Shown: positions 8,378-17,410, counted from the first letter of the stretch. The stretch is 64,000 nucleotides of DNA from Gammaproteobacteria bacterium (GCA_016716465.1 JADJWH010000001.1:124001-188000), one strand, 5' to 3'. Notes: generated by a model not told the origin, from the letters alone. Numbers and translations are program-made.

Positions 8378-9868
8378 ATGAACACAACAACTATCGTCCA
8401 AAAACTCTGGAACTACTGCAACGTCCTGCGCGACGACGGCATGTCATACGGCGACTATGTCGAGCAGCTCACCTATCTGCTGTTCCTTAAGATGGCTGAC
8501 GAGCGCACCAAGTCGCCGTATAACCAGAAGAGCCCGGTACCTTCGACGTACAGTTGGCCGAGCCTCATTAAGAAAGACGGCGACGAGCTGTTCGACCACT
8601 ACCGCCACACGCTGGAGTCACTGGGCAACCAGAAGGGCTTGCTCGGACTGATCTTCAACAAGTCGCAGAACAAGTTCCAGGACCCGGCCAAGTTGCGGCG
8701 GCTGGTGGTCGATCTCATCGACAGGGAAGAGTGGGTGTCGATGAGCGCCGACGTGAAGGGCGATGCCTACGAAGGCCTGCTGGAGAAGAACGCCCAGGAC
8801 ACCAAGTCCGGCGCCGGCCAGTACTTCACCCCGCGTCCGCTGATCCAGGCCATTGTGGATGTCATGGCCCCGAAGCCCGGCGAGACCGTGTCAGATCCGG
8901 CTTGCGGCACCGGCGGCTTTCTGCTCGCGGCGCACGACTATGTGGTGAGGCACAATCCCAACCTGACCAAGCCGCAGAAGACCCGGCTCAAGGAGGAGAC
9001 TTTCAAGGGCTGGGAGCTGGTGCAGGCCACGGCGCGGCTGTGCGCCATGAACATGCTGTTGCATGGCATCGGCAGCCAGGACTTCGAGCCCATCGTGGTT
9101 GCCGACGCGCTGGCCGCCGACCCCGGCGATCGCTTCGACCTGGTGCTCACCAATCCGCCCTTCGGCAAGAAGAGCAGCACCACCATCGTGGGCGAGGAAG
9201 GCAAGGTCAGCAAAGAGCGCGACATCGTCGAGCGCGGCGACTTCTGGACCACCACCTCGAACAAACAGCTCAATTTCGTTCAGCACGTCAAAACCCTGCT
9301 CAGGCAGAACGGCCGTGCCGCCGTGGTCGTGCCCGACAACGTGCTATTCGAAGGCGGCGCCGGCGAAACCATCCGCCGCAAGCTCCTGCACGAGTGCGAC
9401 GTCCACACCCTGTTGCGCCTGCCCACCGGCCTGTTCTACGCCCAGGGCGTGAAGGCGAACGTGCTGTTCTTCGACAAGAAGCCCGCGTCGGAGACGCCTT
9501 GGACCAAGAAACTTTGGATCTACGACCTTCGTACAAACATGCACTTTACGCTTAAGACCAATCCACTACGACGTGAAGATCTGGACGAGTTCGTGAAGTG
9601 CTATAACCCGGAGAACCGCCATAGCCACAAGGCGACCTGGTCGGAGAAGAACCCCGACGGCCGCTGGCGTGCCTATACCTATGATGAGATTGCTGCCCGA
9701 GACAAGGTCAGTCTCGATATCTTCTGGCTCAGGGACGAAAGCCTGTCTGATTCCGACAACCTGCCGGAACCGGATGTGATCGCGCGGGAGATCGTGGAGG
9801 ATCTGGAAGCGGCGCTGGAGCAGTTCAGAGAGATAGCCTCCGACATGGGAGCGCCGGATGCAGCTTAA
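8378..9868 (+). CDS. hsdM: Type I restriction-modification methyltransferase subunit (HsdM)
   Basis: N6-adenine DNA methyltransferase of the type I complex. 496 residues. The N-terminal helical HsdM_N domain includes MSYGDYVEQLTYLLFLKMAD. SAM-binding motif I is DPACGTGGF (173-181) and catalytic motif IV is NPPF (259-262). A C-terminal helical region probably contacts HsdS. It lies at the 3' end of the locus, separated from hsdS by three other genes, whereas hsdM is usually first. Its codon use and GC are closer to hsdR than to the inserted genes between hsdS and hsdM. Confidence 0.95.
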   Translation: MNTTTIVQKLWNYCNVLRDDGMSYGDYVEQLTYLLFLKMADERTKSPYNQKSPVPSTYSWPSLIKKDGDELFDHYRHTLESLGNQKGLLGLIFNKSQNKFQDPAKLRRLVVDLIDREEWVSMSADVKGDAYEGLLEKNAQDTKSGAGQYFTPRPLIQAIVDVMAPKPGETVSDPACGTGGFLLAAHDYVVRHNPNLTKPQKTRLKEETFKGWELVQATARLCAMNMLLHGIGSQDFEPIVVADALAADPGDRFDLVLTNPPFGKKSSTTIVGEEGKVSKERDIVERGDFWTTTSNKQLNFVQHVKTLLRQNGRAAVVVPDNVLFEGGAGETIRRKLLHECDVHTLLRLPTGLFYAQGVKANVLFFDKKPASETPWTKKLWIYDLRTNMHFTLKTNPLRREDLDEFVKCYNPENRHSHKATWSEKNPDGRWRAYTYDEIAARDKVSLDIFWLRDESLSDSDNLPEPDVIAREIVEDLEAALEQFREIASDMGAPDAA

Positions 9869-9908
9869 GGTCTAATCGCAGGTTTTTAGGGTCGGAAACA
9901 ATTTTTCT

Positions 9909-9937
9909 TTGCTAATTGCTAACTTAAGGCTTAATAC
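9909..9937 (+). promoter_or_regulatory. Putative sigma-70-type promoter for the phosphatase cassette
   Basis: In the AT-rich 142-base gap after hsdM, TTGCTA (9909-9914) and TAATAC (9932-9937) are separated by 17 bases, a fair -35/-10 match about 75 bases before the next start codon. It suggests that the 10.0-14.1 kb cassette is transcribed independently of the RM genes. Confidence 0.35.
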
Positions 9938-10010
9938 CAAAGTTATATAGCCGGGAGGAGTTAAAAGGTTTATCTAGTAACTGCTAACAGATCGAGCAGG
10001 GGAAATAATA

Positions 10011-11708
10011 ATGAAAAATTCCTTTGTTTATAAGAATGATCGTCCATGGCCGAATCCGAGGCTCAAGCATGCCGCGATTGTCGGGCATACTACCGACGCA
10101 ACGGCGAAAATATGGTTCCGCACGGCCGCGCCCGGTGATTTCATTCTGTTGCTGTATCCTGCTGAGAGCGACCCTGAGCAACGTATCTTTAAGGGGTTTA
10201 AGGCTGTTCCTTACAGCCGGCTGAACACTCTCCCGTCACATGTTCAAAAGATTCCGTTCTCGGTAAAAGACTATCGGAGTGATTCCACGGTGGTGATCAC
10301 CGTGGATAACTTGTCACCGCTGGTTGAATATTGCTATGCCTTGTACGGCGAGGAAAATGGCGTAGCGAGAATCCTGATCGGTCAAGATCGAGTTTACCGG
10401 TTTCGAACATTGCCTGCCGGAGCATCATCGCACTCCTTCGCATTTTATTCCTGCCATATGCCCTATCAGCATTCGATATTCGGGGGGACGAATGTCGTCA
10501 ACATGGAAATGTGGAGCGTATTTAATGAAGTTCTAGACCGGCATCGCCAGCAGGACTTGCGTTTCGTCATAGGAGGGGGCGATCAGGTGTACGCTGACGG
10601 CGTACAGACGCTGGACATCTGGAAGTATCTCAATGCCGTCATGACTAAAAACAGGAACGTTTTATTGCCGAGCAAGGATGAAATGGTCAGTTGGTATCGC
10701 GATATCTATCGCGGCTACTGGGGATTTTCCGCGGTAAAGGATGCCTTTTCCAGTTATCCGACCTACATGATATGGGACGATCATGAACTCAAGGACGGTT
10801 GGGGGTCCGATATCCTGAAAGCGAAGGGTCGGGATGACCTGTATGAGATTTTTAATCGTAGCAAGGTCAGGAAGGCGAAGCTTTCCAGGGGGGACTGCCT
10901 GGAGCTTCTGGATCGTATGCGACAGGCGGCTTTTCAGGTCTATGAAGAGTACCAGCACTCCCACAATCCGGATACGCCGCCAGGACAATATGACTATGCG
11001 ATCAGCAGTGGTTGTTATTCCGTGTATTTTCTCGACGGGCGTGGCCGGCGCGACGTCAATAAGGGCGCCATGCGTATATTGGGGCCGGAACAGATGCGCC
11101 GCTTCGAGGCATGGTTGCAGCAATTGGATCCGGCAATAACCAAGTATGTGTTTGTCGTCACAGCCGTTCCGGTACTGCACATGATGCCGGTCCTTGTCAA
11201 TGCGGACGATAGCGTACTGGCCGATATGGCAGATCTGCAGGACGACCTTCGTGACGCCTGGGAGCATAACAAACACAACGCTGAACGCCGTGCCCTGCTG
11301 AAGGCGCTGTTCGGGGCCGCCAGGCGAGGGTTAAGAGTCTCGATCCTTAGCGGCGATGTGCATACCTCGGCCGTATTCAGAATGGTAGACAAGGATCAGG
11401 GGGCGGTAATTTATCAATTGACATCCAGTGCGATTACCTACAACAAGCCCAGGATGCTTGGTTGGATATTGGGCAATACGGTGCCGGACGAAGGTAAGTC
11501 CGAAGATGGGTATCGCTTCGAGCGGCTGGCGCTGTATACGGACAGCAACTTTTCCGTCGTGCGTATGGATCCTGTGGCGGACGAGGTGACCTTCCAGCTA
11601 TACGGCAAGCAGAAGGTTGCTCACCCGGACTCGGGGAAAGGCAAGGAGGATAAACCGATTACACACTCCATTGCAAAGATAAAGCTCGATTTTTCTGTGC
11701 GGCGCTGA
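10011..11708 (+). CDS. PhoD-like metallophosphatase, cytoplasmic type
   Basis: 565-residue protein of the alkaline phosphatase D / PhoD-like metallophosphatase group, which hydrolyses phosphomono- or diesters with bound metals. A Fibronectin-like N-terminal domain covers about residues 15-130 (ATAKIWFRT, FRTLPAG). The metal-binding core follows: FYSCHMPY (~145), GGGDQVYAD (~189), WDDHELKDGWG (~256) and SGDVHTS (~447). Unlike secreted PhoD there is no signal peptide or Tat motif, so it should act inside the cell. Start ATG with AGGGGA upstream. First gene of a four-gene cassette. Confidence 0.85.
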   Translation: MKNSFVYKNDRPWPNPRLKHAAIVGHTTDATAKIWFRTAAPGDFILLLYPAESDPEQRIFKGFKAVPYSRLNTLPSHVQKIPFSVKDYRSDSTVVITVDNLSPLVEYCYALYGEENGVARILIGQDRVYRFRTLPAGASSHSFAFYSCHMPYQHSIFGGTNVVNMEMWSVFNEVLDRHRQQDLRFVIGGGDQVYADGVQTLDIWKYLNAVMTKNRNVLLPSKDEMVSWYRDIYRGYWGFSAVKDAFSSYPTYMIWDDHELKDGWGSDILKAKGRDDLYEIFNRSKVRKAKLSRGDCLELLDRMRQAAFQVYEEYQHSHNPDTPPGQYDYAISSGCYSVYFLDGRGRRDVNKGAMRILGPEQMRRFEAWLQQLDPAITKYVFVVTAVPVLHMMPVLVNADDSVLADMADLQDDLRDAWEHNKHNAERRALLKALFGAARRGLRVSILSGDVHTSAVFRMVDKDQGAVIYQLTSSAITYNKPRMLGWILGNTVPDEGKSEDGYRFERLALYTDSNFSVVRMDPVADEVTFQLYGKQKVAHPDSGKGKEDKPITHSIAKIKLDFSVRR

Positions 11709-11757
11709 TGTGGTCGGAGGCATGAGGAACAAACAGGTTCGCAGGAAGGGTGAGCGT

Positions 11758-12747
11758 ATGCATCAGGATCGGTGTTATGGTTTCCGTGACCTAGTGCAGG
11801 CGCGATTGCGCCTCGCGGTGCTCGTCCCGGCCATGCTGATGACGGTTGGTTGCGTGGCCACGGCGCCAGTTAAGTCCGACAGGTTTGATGCGTATCGCGA
11901 TGCGGCGGAGGCATTGTTCTCCGGCAGCAAGGCGGCGCTCTCCTTCGAGAGCGAATGGACATATCGGAACTATCTGACTTCAATTACAGAGGGCGCGGAG
12001 ACAGCGAACCCTGCGGACATCATTCTCGAGTTCCCTGACGAAGCAGATGACACGTTTGACTGGAGCCTGCCGAATGCGCCGGTTTTCATGGCGGTTAACG
12101 ATACCGCATTGCGCCTCGGTCGGATCAACGCGCTGTTCTCCGAGTACGTTTCCCTACTGGCCGAGCTGGCCGGTGGAGAGAAGAGGGATATGGATCGCAT
12201 CCTGGCGCTGGGGCAGGCCCTCAATCGAAACTCGTCCAGTGCGGCCCAGGCCTTGGGTCTCGCGGCCGGACCGAAGGAGACGGCCTTTTTCAGCGCCGCG
12301 GCGCTGTCCGCCGCGAACGCTTATCTGAGCCATAAGCGTCGGGCCAGCCTGCGCGACGTTCTGCAGGACAACCAGCCGGTGGTGGAAGCCTTCTCGCGGC
12401 TGGGATCTGAGGCTGCTGCTCTGTCCGCTGTCGGGATCAAGACCGAATATCAGAATGACGTCGAGCGATGGATCGCTCGGATCGTCAAGGCGACGCCGTC
12501 GCAGAGAGATGATCTGATCAAGAAACAGCTGGCGCTCAATGAGCGTACCATTGCCCAGTTGGAGGCGCTGCGTCAGATTCATGATGGGTATCAGGCGCTA
12601 TCGCGAAAGCATGCGGAGCTCGCCCTGAGCCTGGAGTCAGACAAGGACGTTGATCTGCATCAATTGGTCGAGGATGGGAAGCGGCTGCGTGATCTTTACA
12701 AGGGTCTACTCCCGGCGGAGGACTCTGCGAACGATACGAACGGCTAG
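11758..12747 (+). CDS. Putative lipoprotein of the phosphatase cassette
   Basis: 329 residues when started at ATG 11758, which has AGGAAGGG upstream and gives a signal peptide ending MLMTVGC, a slightly weak lipobox with Thr at -3. An upstream in-frame start near 11710 would put a long charged stretch before the signal. The mature part is largely helical, with segments such as LFSEYVSLLAELAGGEKRDMDRILALGQAL and a charged C-terminus. No family recognised. It begins about 50 bases after the phosphatase gene and ends just before the small coiled-coil gene, so it is probably an envelope component of the same system. Confidence 0.65.
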   Translation: MHQDRCYGFRDLVQARLRLAVLVPAMLMTVGCVATAPVKSDRFDAYRDAAEALFSGSKAALSFESEWTYRNYLTSITEGAETANPADIILEFPDEADDTFDWSLPNAPVFMAVNDTALRLGRINALFSEYVSLLAELAGGEKRDMDRILALGQALNRNSSSAAQALGLAAGPKETAFFSAAALSAANAYLSHKRRASLRDVLQDNQPVVEAFSRLGSEAAALSAVGIKTEYQNDVERWIARIVKATPSQRDDLIKKQLALNERTIAQLEALRQIHDGYQALSRKHAELALSLESDKDVDLHQLVEDGKRLRDLYKGLLPAEDSANDTNG

Positions 12748-12764
12748 TGGCAAGGAGGCGGATC

Positions 12765-13106
12765 ATGGGTAATGATGACAAGGTTAATATCATTAGCGGC
12801 CTGATTACTCTGCGCGGAAAATTGCTTGGTGCTTCACTCAAAATGAAGTTGAAAGGTGAGGACACGACGGAACTGGAGAAGTCTGAACAGCTGCTGGAAG
12901 AGAAGGTTCAGGAGCTTCGGTCTGAATTACACAGGACGTGGCAGGGAAGCGCGGACGACATGCTCGGTGAGTTGGCTGCGACTAATCGCAGAATTCAGTC
13001 CCGTATCCGTGACCTCGAGCGCGATGAAAAGCGTGCTGAGAAAGCGGTAGAGATTCTTGGGCAGGTGGAAGGTCTGGTGGGGAAGATCGCATCGTTACTT
13101 GGTTAG
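12765..13106 (+). CDS. Small coiled-coil protein of the phosphatase cassette
   Basis: 113 residues, almost entirely charged heptad-like sequence (ELEKSEQLLEEKVQELRSELH, RRIQSRIRDLERDEKRAEKAVEIL) with no signal peptide or membrane segment. ATG 12765 is preferred over the upstream in-frame GTG because AAGGAGG sits 7 bases before it. No known family. Probably a cytoplasmic scaffold or partner of the neighbouring membrane protein. Confidence 0.65.
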   Translation: MGNDDKVNIISGLITLRGKLLGASLKMKLKGEDTTELEKSEQLLEEKVQELRSELHRTWQGSADDMLGELAATNRRIQSRIRDLERDEKRAEKAVEILGQVEGLVGKIASLLG

Positions 13107-13124
13107 GCCAACGCGGGAGGGATT

Positions 13125-14147
13125 ATGGAACTTAATTCAGATCCATTAAATGAGCGCGTCTATAAGTCACGCGCGACCGTTATTAATCTGGCGCTAATTT
13201 TTATAATTGCGGCTAGTACCAAGTCAATAACAATTCTTGGTGAGAGGCTTCCGACTAGCGCTGAGTTCAGCGGCCTGTTTATTATCATCGGGCTCTGTGC
13301 AACTGGCTATGTCTTATACGAATATCATACTGTCGGGATGGATAGTATTCGATCTTGGATTGGAGGGTATGAAAAATCAGATGGGATTATTAGTAAGCAT
13401 GAGATTAATAACAGGGTGAGGCATGCAAGGACTAGGTTATATCTGGTAGAGGTATTTGTAATCTTCTGTTTTTTACTGTCTATATTTCTGTATGGCGACC
13501 CTGCAAAGGAAAAAATAGTAGAGGTATTGACGGGTGATTCTGGGGCGGCAGAACCTGCTAAGCCGGGTACGGAAGGAGCCGCTAATCCTGAGGATGACAA
13601 AAGCAAAGTGGATTTGCATGTAAATATTGTAAATCGAGGCGATTTTCTCAAGAGCTATGTATTCCCTGTTTTCCTGGTTGATAAAGCAGAAATCAAAGGG
13701 GAATATAACGATTGGATTAATATATCAGTAGACCAGCTGGTTAGCATGCTTAATGCGTGTGCCGTTGGTAGTAACGTGCATGCCTACGTAGTTGGATTTT
13801 CTGATAGCAAATGTTTCGATAATAAATGCGATAAGGTCAGCGATAGATCAAACATTACATTGGCTAATAATCGAGCTGAAGAATTTTTAAAAAAGTTTCG
13901 CAAGGAGAGTCTGGCGGTGAGGGTTCGCGTTTCTGCCTGGAAGTGGGAGGATGACGATTATGAGGAGATGGTAAAACAAAATTATACAGATTCTGTGTCT
14001 GGGAATTCGTTTAGCGACGAAGCTTCGCAATTGAATAGGCGGGTGGAAGTAATTATTGATAGAGCAGGCGATTGTGCGCCCAATGAGTATAACGACTCAA
14101 TAAGGAGTAGGAAGATCCCTGTTGGCACTAATAATGGGATGCTTTAG
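13125..14147 (+). CDS. Three-helix membrane protein with C-terminal OmpA-like domain
   Basis: 340 residues. Hydrophobic segments at about 18-38, 47-66 and 103-122 are followed by a Pro/Ala/Glu-rich linker (~128-152) and a periplasmic domain. Its end matches the OmpA/MotB peptidoglycan-binding pattern: VVGFSDSKC (GxTD-like), NITLANNRAEEF (NxxLxxxRA-like) and LNRRVEVII (NRRVE). The gene is clearly AT-richer than the flanking chromosome. No MotA-like partner is nearby. Probably anchors the cassette to the cell wall. RBS GCGGGAGGG. Function unknown. Confidence 0.65.
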   Translation: MELNSDPLNERVYKSRATVINLALIFIIAASTKSITILGERLPTSAEFSGLFIIIGLCATGYVLYEYHTVGMDSIRSWIGGYEKSDGIISKHEINNRVRHARTRLYLVEVFVIFCFLLSIFLYGDPAKEKIVEVLTGDSGAAEPAKPGTEGAANPEDDKSKVDLHVNIVNRGDFLKSYVFPVFLVDKAEIKGEYNDWINISVDQLVSMLNACAVGSNVHAYVVGFSDSKCFDNKCDKVSDRSNITLANNRAEEFLKKFRKESLAVRVRVSAWKWEDDDYEEMVKQNYTDSVSGNSFSDEASQLNRRVEVIIDRAGDCAPNEYNDSIRSRKIPVGTNNGML

Positions 14148-14400
14148 CGCCTAGTGTAGGTGATCCTCGCTCATCTTGGTTTATGCGGTATGGCGCTGTT
14201 TATGGCAGAAGGGCTGGTGGTTTACCGTGTTGATTATAATGGCGTGTGGTTCTTTTTAGGATGCGATCGTTAGTGCTGGAAACGATGGCTGCAATGGTGG
14301 CTTCGCAATCAGGTTTCTCGAAATGTTTTTTATGAAGGCGACAGTACCATTTGGCCGGGTCGGGGGTGAGCGATATTTCTGACACACACCACCCATCCTG

Positions 14401-15432
14401 ATGATTCCTGACCCAGCAACTATCGTCGCTACCTTGCTCATCGGTTATTCGCTGTTCAGTGCGCTGGTGATCGCGCTGACGCATCTGCGCGCCGCCAATT
14501 ACAGCGGGCAGGGGATGTCCCGGGCGATGGGGCTGCTGCTCCTGCTGATCTTGTCGTGTCTTCAATTACTGCACCTGGGCTATCTCCAGCAGCTGGGTGA
14601 TTTCATCCACGGCCCGGTCTACCGGCTGCTGTTGTTCGCCGTGGCGCCGGCGTTTTATCTCTTCAGCCATCCCTTGCTGCGCGCGCAGCCGGCGTGGCGC
14701 GGGCGGGATTTCCTGCACGCACTGCCCGTGGTGGCGGCGCCCTTTCTTCCGTATGCATGGGCCCTGCCGCTGGCGTTTCTGATCGGGGCCGGCTATCTGG
14801 TGTGGCTGGCGCGCAGTGTCCATGCCCTGCGGGCGCAGCGCAGCCGGTTCCGGATGGAGCTGGCGGTGCTCGGGGGCGTGTTCGTGATTGCGCTGCTGGT
14901 GGTGGTCCTGGCGTTTGCGCTGCCGCTGATCGGCGAGGATATGTTTTACAGTCTTTACGCCAGCGCAATCGGCGGCGCCTTCGTGCTGGTCGGGCTGGCG
15001 CTGGGGCTGACGCCGCGCCTGTCCGTCGAGGTCGTCGATGCGGCGCGCGAGACCTATGCCGTGTCGACGCTGGCCCATGTCGATTGCGCCGCGGCTCTCG
15101 CGAGGCTGGAGGCGCTGATGACCGGGGACCGCCTGTATGAGGATGCGGAGCTGGATCTGGCCGGGCTGGCCCGCAGGGTGGGGCTCTCCGCTCACCAGCT
15201 CTCGGAACTCATCAACACCCGCCGGGGGATCAGTTTCTCGCGCTTCCTGCGCCAGTACCGGGTCGAGGCGGCGCAACGGATGCTGATCGCCGAGCCCTCG
15301 GCCTCGGTGCTGTCCGTGGGGCTCTCGGTCGGATTCACCTCGCAGTCGAATTTCTACGACGCCTTTCGGGAGATCACCGGTATGACGCCGGGGCGGTTTC
15401 GCCGGATCGGGCGCGCAAGCGCTCCGGAATGA
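14401..15432 (+). CDS. Membrane-anchored AraC-family transcriptional regulator
   Basis: 343 residues. The first ~205 hold about six or seven hydrophobic helices (for example GLLLLLILSCLQLLHLGY, LAVLGGVFVIALLVVVLAF) and the last ~110 form an AraC double helix-turn-helix domain (LAGLARRVGLSAHQLSELIN, VLSVGLSVGFTSQSNFYDAFREITGMTPGRFR). The membrane half presumably senses an envelope signal. It is followed 104 bases later by a three-gene operon with a perfect palindrome in the gap, a likely target. GC returns here to the chromosomal norm after the AT-rich cassette. Confidence 0.85.
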   Translation: MIPDPATIVATLLIGYSLFSALVIALTHLRAANYSGQGMSRAMGLLLLLILSCLQLLHLGYLQQLGDFIHGPVYRLLLFAVAPAFYLFSHPLLRAQPAWRGRDFLHALPVVAAPFLPYAWALPLAFLIGAGYLVWLARSVHALRAQRSRFRMELAVLGGVFVIALLVVVLAFALPLIGEDMFYSLYASAIGGAFVLVGLALGLTPRLSVEVVDAARETYAVSTLAHVDCAAALARLEALMTGDRLYEDAELDLAGLARRVGLSAHQLSELINTRRGISFSRFLRQYRVEAAQRMLIAEPSASVLSVGLSVGFTSQSNFYDAFREITGMTPGRFRRIGRASAPE

Positions 15433-15453
15433 TCCTTCAGTAGCCGGAAGTTG

Positions 15454-15475
15454 TTCCGGTTTGATCAAACCGGAA
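15454..15475. promoter_or_regulatory. Perfect 22-bp palindrome, candidate operator
   Basis: Arms TTCCGGTTTGA and TCAAACCGGAA form an uninterrupted palindrome centred on TGATCA, between the AraC-type regulator and the SDR operon and about 60 bases before its start codon. A further half-site, CCGGAAG, lies just upstream. Symmetry and position suggest an operator. AraC proteins more often bind direct repeats, so another regulator is possible. Confidence 0.45.
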
Positions 15476-15535
15476 GCCTCGGGGTTCGGGCGCGGGCATT
15501 TTGGCCCGCAGGTATCGGCCTTCGAGGACCCTGTC

Positions 15536-16357
15536 ATGAAGATCCTGCTCACCGGCAGCGGCGGTTTCATCGGCGGCCACGTGGCGGCGGCGCTGCGCGG
15601 CGCCGGTCATGAGGTCGTGCCGGCGTCCCGCTCGACCGGCTTCGATTTCCGGCTGTTTCAGAAAGTGGACTACTGGCTGCCTCATCTGCGGGATGTCGAC
15701 GCGGTGGTCAACTGTGTCGGCATCATCGCCGAGCGCGGGACACAGACCTTCGATGCACTGCATTACCGTGCACCGGTAGCGTTGTTCTATGCCTGCCTGA
15801 AGTCCTGCGTCCGGCGCGTGATCCAGATCTCGGCGCTGGGGGCCGACCCGCGGGCCGCCACGCCGTTTCTCGCCAGCAAGGGGAAGGCGGACGAGGTGCT
15901 GCGGCATCTGCCGCTGGACTGGTTCATTCTGCGCCCGTCGCTGGTGGTGGGGCCGGGTGGACGGAGCGCGGCGTTCTTCCGGCGCCTGGCGAAGCTGCCG
16001 GTGATCCCGCTGGTCGGCGGCGGCGTACAACACATCCGGCCGGTCCATGTCGATGACCTGGCCGCCGCCGTCTGTCAGTGCCTGCACGCGCTGCCCGCGC
16101 AGCGCACGATCGATGTGGTGGGGTCAGAGGTGATGTCTGTGCGCGACCGCTTGCAGGCGCTGCGCCTTGCCAGTGGTCGGTCGCCGGCGCGGATCGTGTC
16201 GATCCCGTACCCGCTGGCCATGGCGATGGGGCATCTCGTCAAGCGAGTTGTGCCGCTGTGCCATCCCGACAATCTGCGCATGCTGCGAATGGGCAGTACC
16301 GCGGATGCCGGGGCCTTTGCCGAATTGATCGGGAGGCTGCCGCGTGAGCTATCTTAG
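15536..16357 (+). CDS. NAD(P)-binding SDR / epimerase-like oxidoreductase
   Basis: 273 residues starting at ATG 15536; an upstream in-frame ATG would add 25 residues before the Rossmann motif. The N-terminus MKILLTGSGGFIGGHVAAAL is the dinucleotide-binding GxxGxxG loop. Later segments (CVRRVIQISALGADP, LPLDWFILRPSLVVGPGGRS, IRPVHVDDLAAAV) match NAD(P)H-binding NDUFA9/NmrA-like atypical SDRs. The stop overlaps the next gene by 14 bases. In related operons these proteins accompany DUF2269 and DUF4166 genes; the substrate is unknown. Confidence 0.85.
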   Translation: MKILLTGSGGFIGGHVAAALRGAGHEVVPASRSTGFDFRLFQKVDYWLPHLRDVDAVVNCVGIIAERGTQTFDALHYRAPVALFYACLKSCVRRVIQISALGADPRAATPFLASKGKADEVLRHLPLDWFILRPSLVVGPGGRSAAFFRRLAKLPVIPLVGGGVQHIRPVHVDDLAAAVCQCLHALPAQRTIDVVGSEVMSVRDRLQALRLASGRSPARIVSIPYPLAMAMGHLVKRVVPLCHPDNLRMLRMGSTADAGAFAELIGRLPRELS

Positions 16358-16823
16358 TCTGAAATCGCTCCATTTCCTCAGCATGGTGCTGCTGTTCGGC
16401 ACCGGGCTCGGCAGCGCCTTCTATAAATGGATGGCGGATCGCAGCGGCGATCTGCGCCACATCGCGCGGACGAACCGGCAGGTCGTGCTGGCCGATTGGA
16501 TATTCACGACGCCGACCGTGATTTTGCAGCCGGTCTCCGGGCTGGTGATGATCCACCTGGTGTCCGTGCCCGTCAGTACTCCCTGGGTGGCGGCGAGCCT
16601 GTGGCTGTTCGCCCTGGCGGGCGCGTGCTGGCTGCCGGTGGTCTGGCTGCAGATCCGCATGAAACAGATTTCAGAGCAGGCGCTGAATTCGAACGGCGAA
16701 TTGCCGCCGCTGTACTGGCGTTATGCGAGGCGCTGGTTCTGGCTGGGGGTGCCGGCGTTTGCGTCGATGGTGGTGATCGTGCTGCTGATGGTGTTCAAAC
16801 CGGGAGGAGGGGGCGTGTCATGA
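16344..16823 (+). CDS. DUF2269 family membrane protein
   Basis: 159 residues with four hydrophobic helices (SLHFLSMVLLFGTGLG, VILQPVSGLVMIHLV, SLWLFALAGACWLPVVWL, AFASMVVIVLLMVF), the arrangement of DUF2269 integral membrane proteins. It overlaps both neighbours (14 bases with the SDR gene, 4 with the DUF4166 gene), so the three are translationally coupled. Function unknown. Confidence 0.8.
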   Translation: MSYLSLKSLHFLSMVLLFGTGLGSAFYKWMADRSGDLRHIARTNRQVVLADWIFTTPTVILQPVSGLVMIHLVSVPVSTPWVAASLWLFALAGACWLPVVWLQIRMKQISEQALNSNGELPPLYWRYARRWFWLGVPAFASMVVIVLLMVFKPGGGGVS

Positions 16824-17410
16824 AGGAGCAGAGTCCGCTGCAACAGGCATTGGGGGTGCACTGGGACGAGCTGCCGACGCCCCTGCGGTTTCATTACCAG
16901 GCCGGGACCAACACGGATGTCGGCGCACTCACGGTGGACTATCCGCGCTGGATGCAGCCGTGCCTGGATCTGCTGCGCTGCATGGGGGTGCTGGTGAACC
17001 GGCGCGGCGAGGGCATCCGCACGGACGTGGAAAAGCAGATGGACGGCGCGGTCCAGCGCTGGACGCGCACGCTGACCCTGCCGGAGGGGAAGATCATTTA
17101 TTTCAGGAGCGCATGGGTGTATGCCGGCGGCAATGAGGTCATCGAATACGTCAACGGCTTACTCGGACTACGCATGGCGGTTCACGTGAAAGACGGCCGG
17201 TTGTACTACGAGGGCCGCTCTTTCGTGCTTAAGGTGTTCGGGCGGCCGCTGCCGATCCCCGAATGGTGTCTGCTGGGGCACACCACGATTGTCGAGTCGG
17301 CCCTGGACGATGTCCGCTTTGATATGGACTTCAAATTACGTCACCCGCTGCTGGGTCAGGTGTTCCGCTATGCCGGGGTGTTCGGCGTGGACACCGGGGC
17401 GAGGGGATGA
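16820..17410 (+). CDS. DUF4166 family protein
   Basis: 196 residues from the ATG that overlaps the DUF2269 stop (ATGA type), with GGAGGAGG upstream. Features of DUF4166 are LPTPLRFHYQ near the start, CMGVLVNRRGEG, and the C-terminal VDMDFKL-like strand RFDMDFKLRHPLLGQVFRYAG. This domain is often fused or linked to saccharopine-dehydrogenase or SDR-type enzymes, as here. Cytoplasmic, function unknown. Confidence 0.8.
   Translation: MKEQSPLQQALGVHWDELPTPLRFHYQAGTNTDVGALTVDYPRWMQPCLDLLRCMGVLVNRRGEGIRTDVEKQMDGAVQRWTRTLTLPEGKIIYFRSAWVYAGGNEVIEYVNGLLGLRMAVHVKDGRLYYEGRSFVLKVFGRPLPIPEWCLLGHTTIVESALDDVRFDMDFKLRHPLLGQVFRYAGVFGVDTGARG

Noticed and set aside
13125..14147. ZorB of a Zorya defence system
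   Set aside because: The protein has an OmpA-like end but three rather than one membrane helices, and no MotA-like ZorA, ZorC/ZorD or helicase is present.
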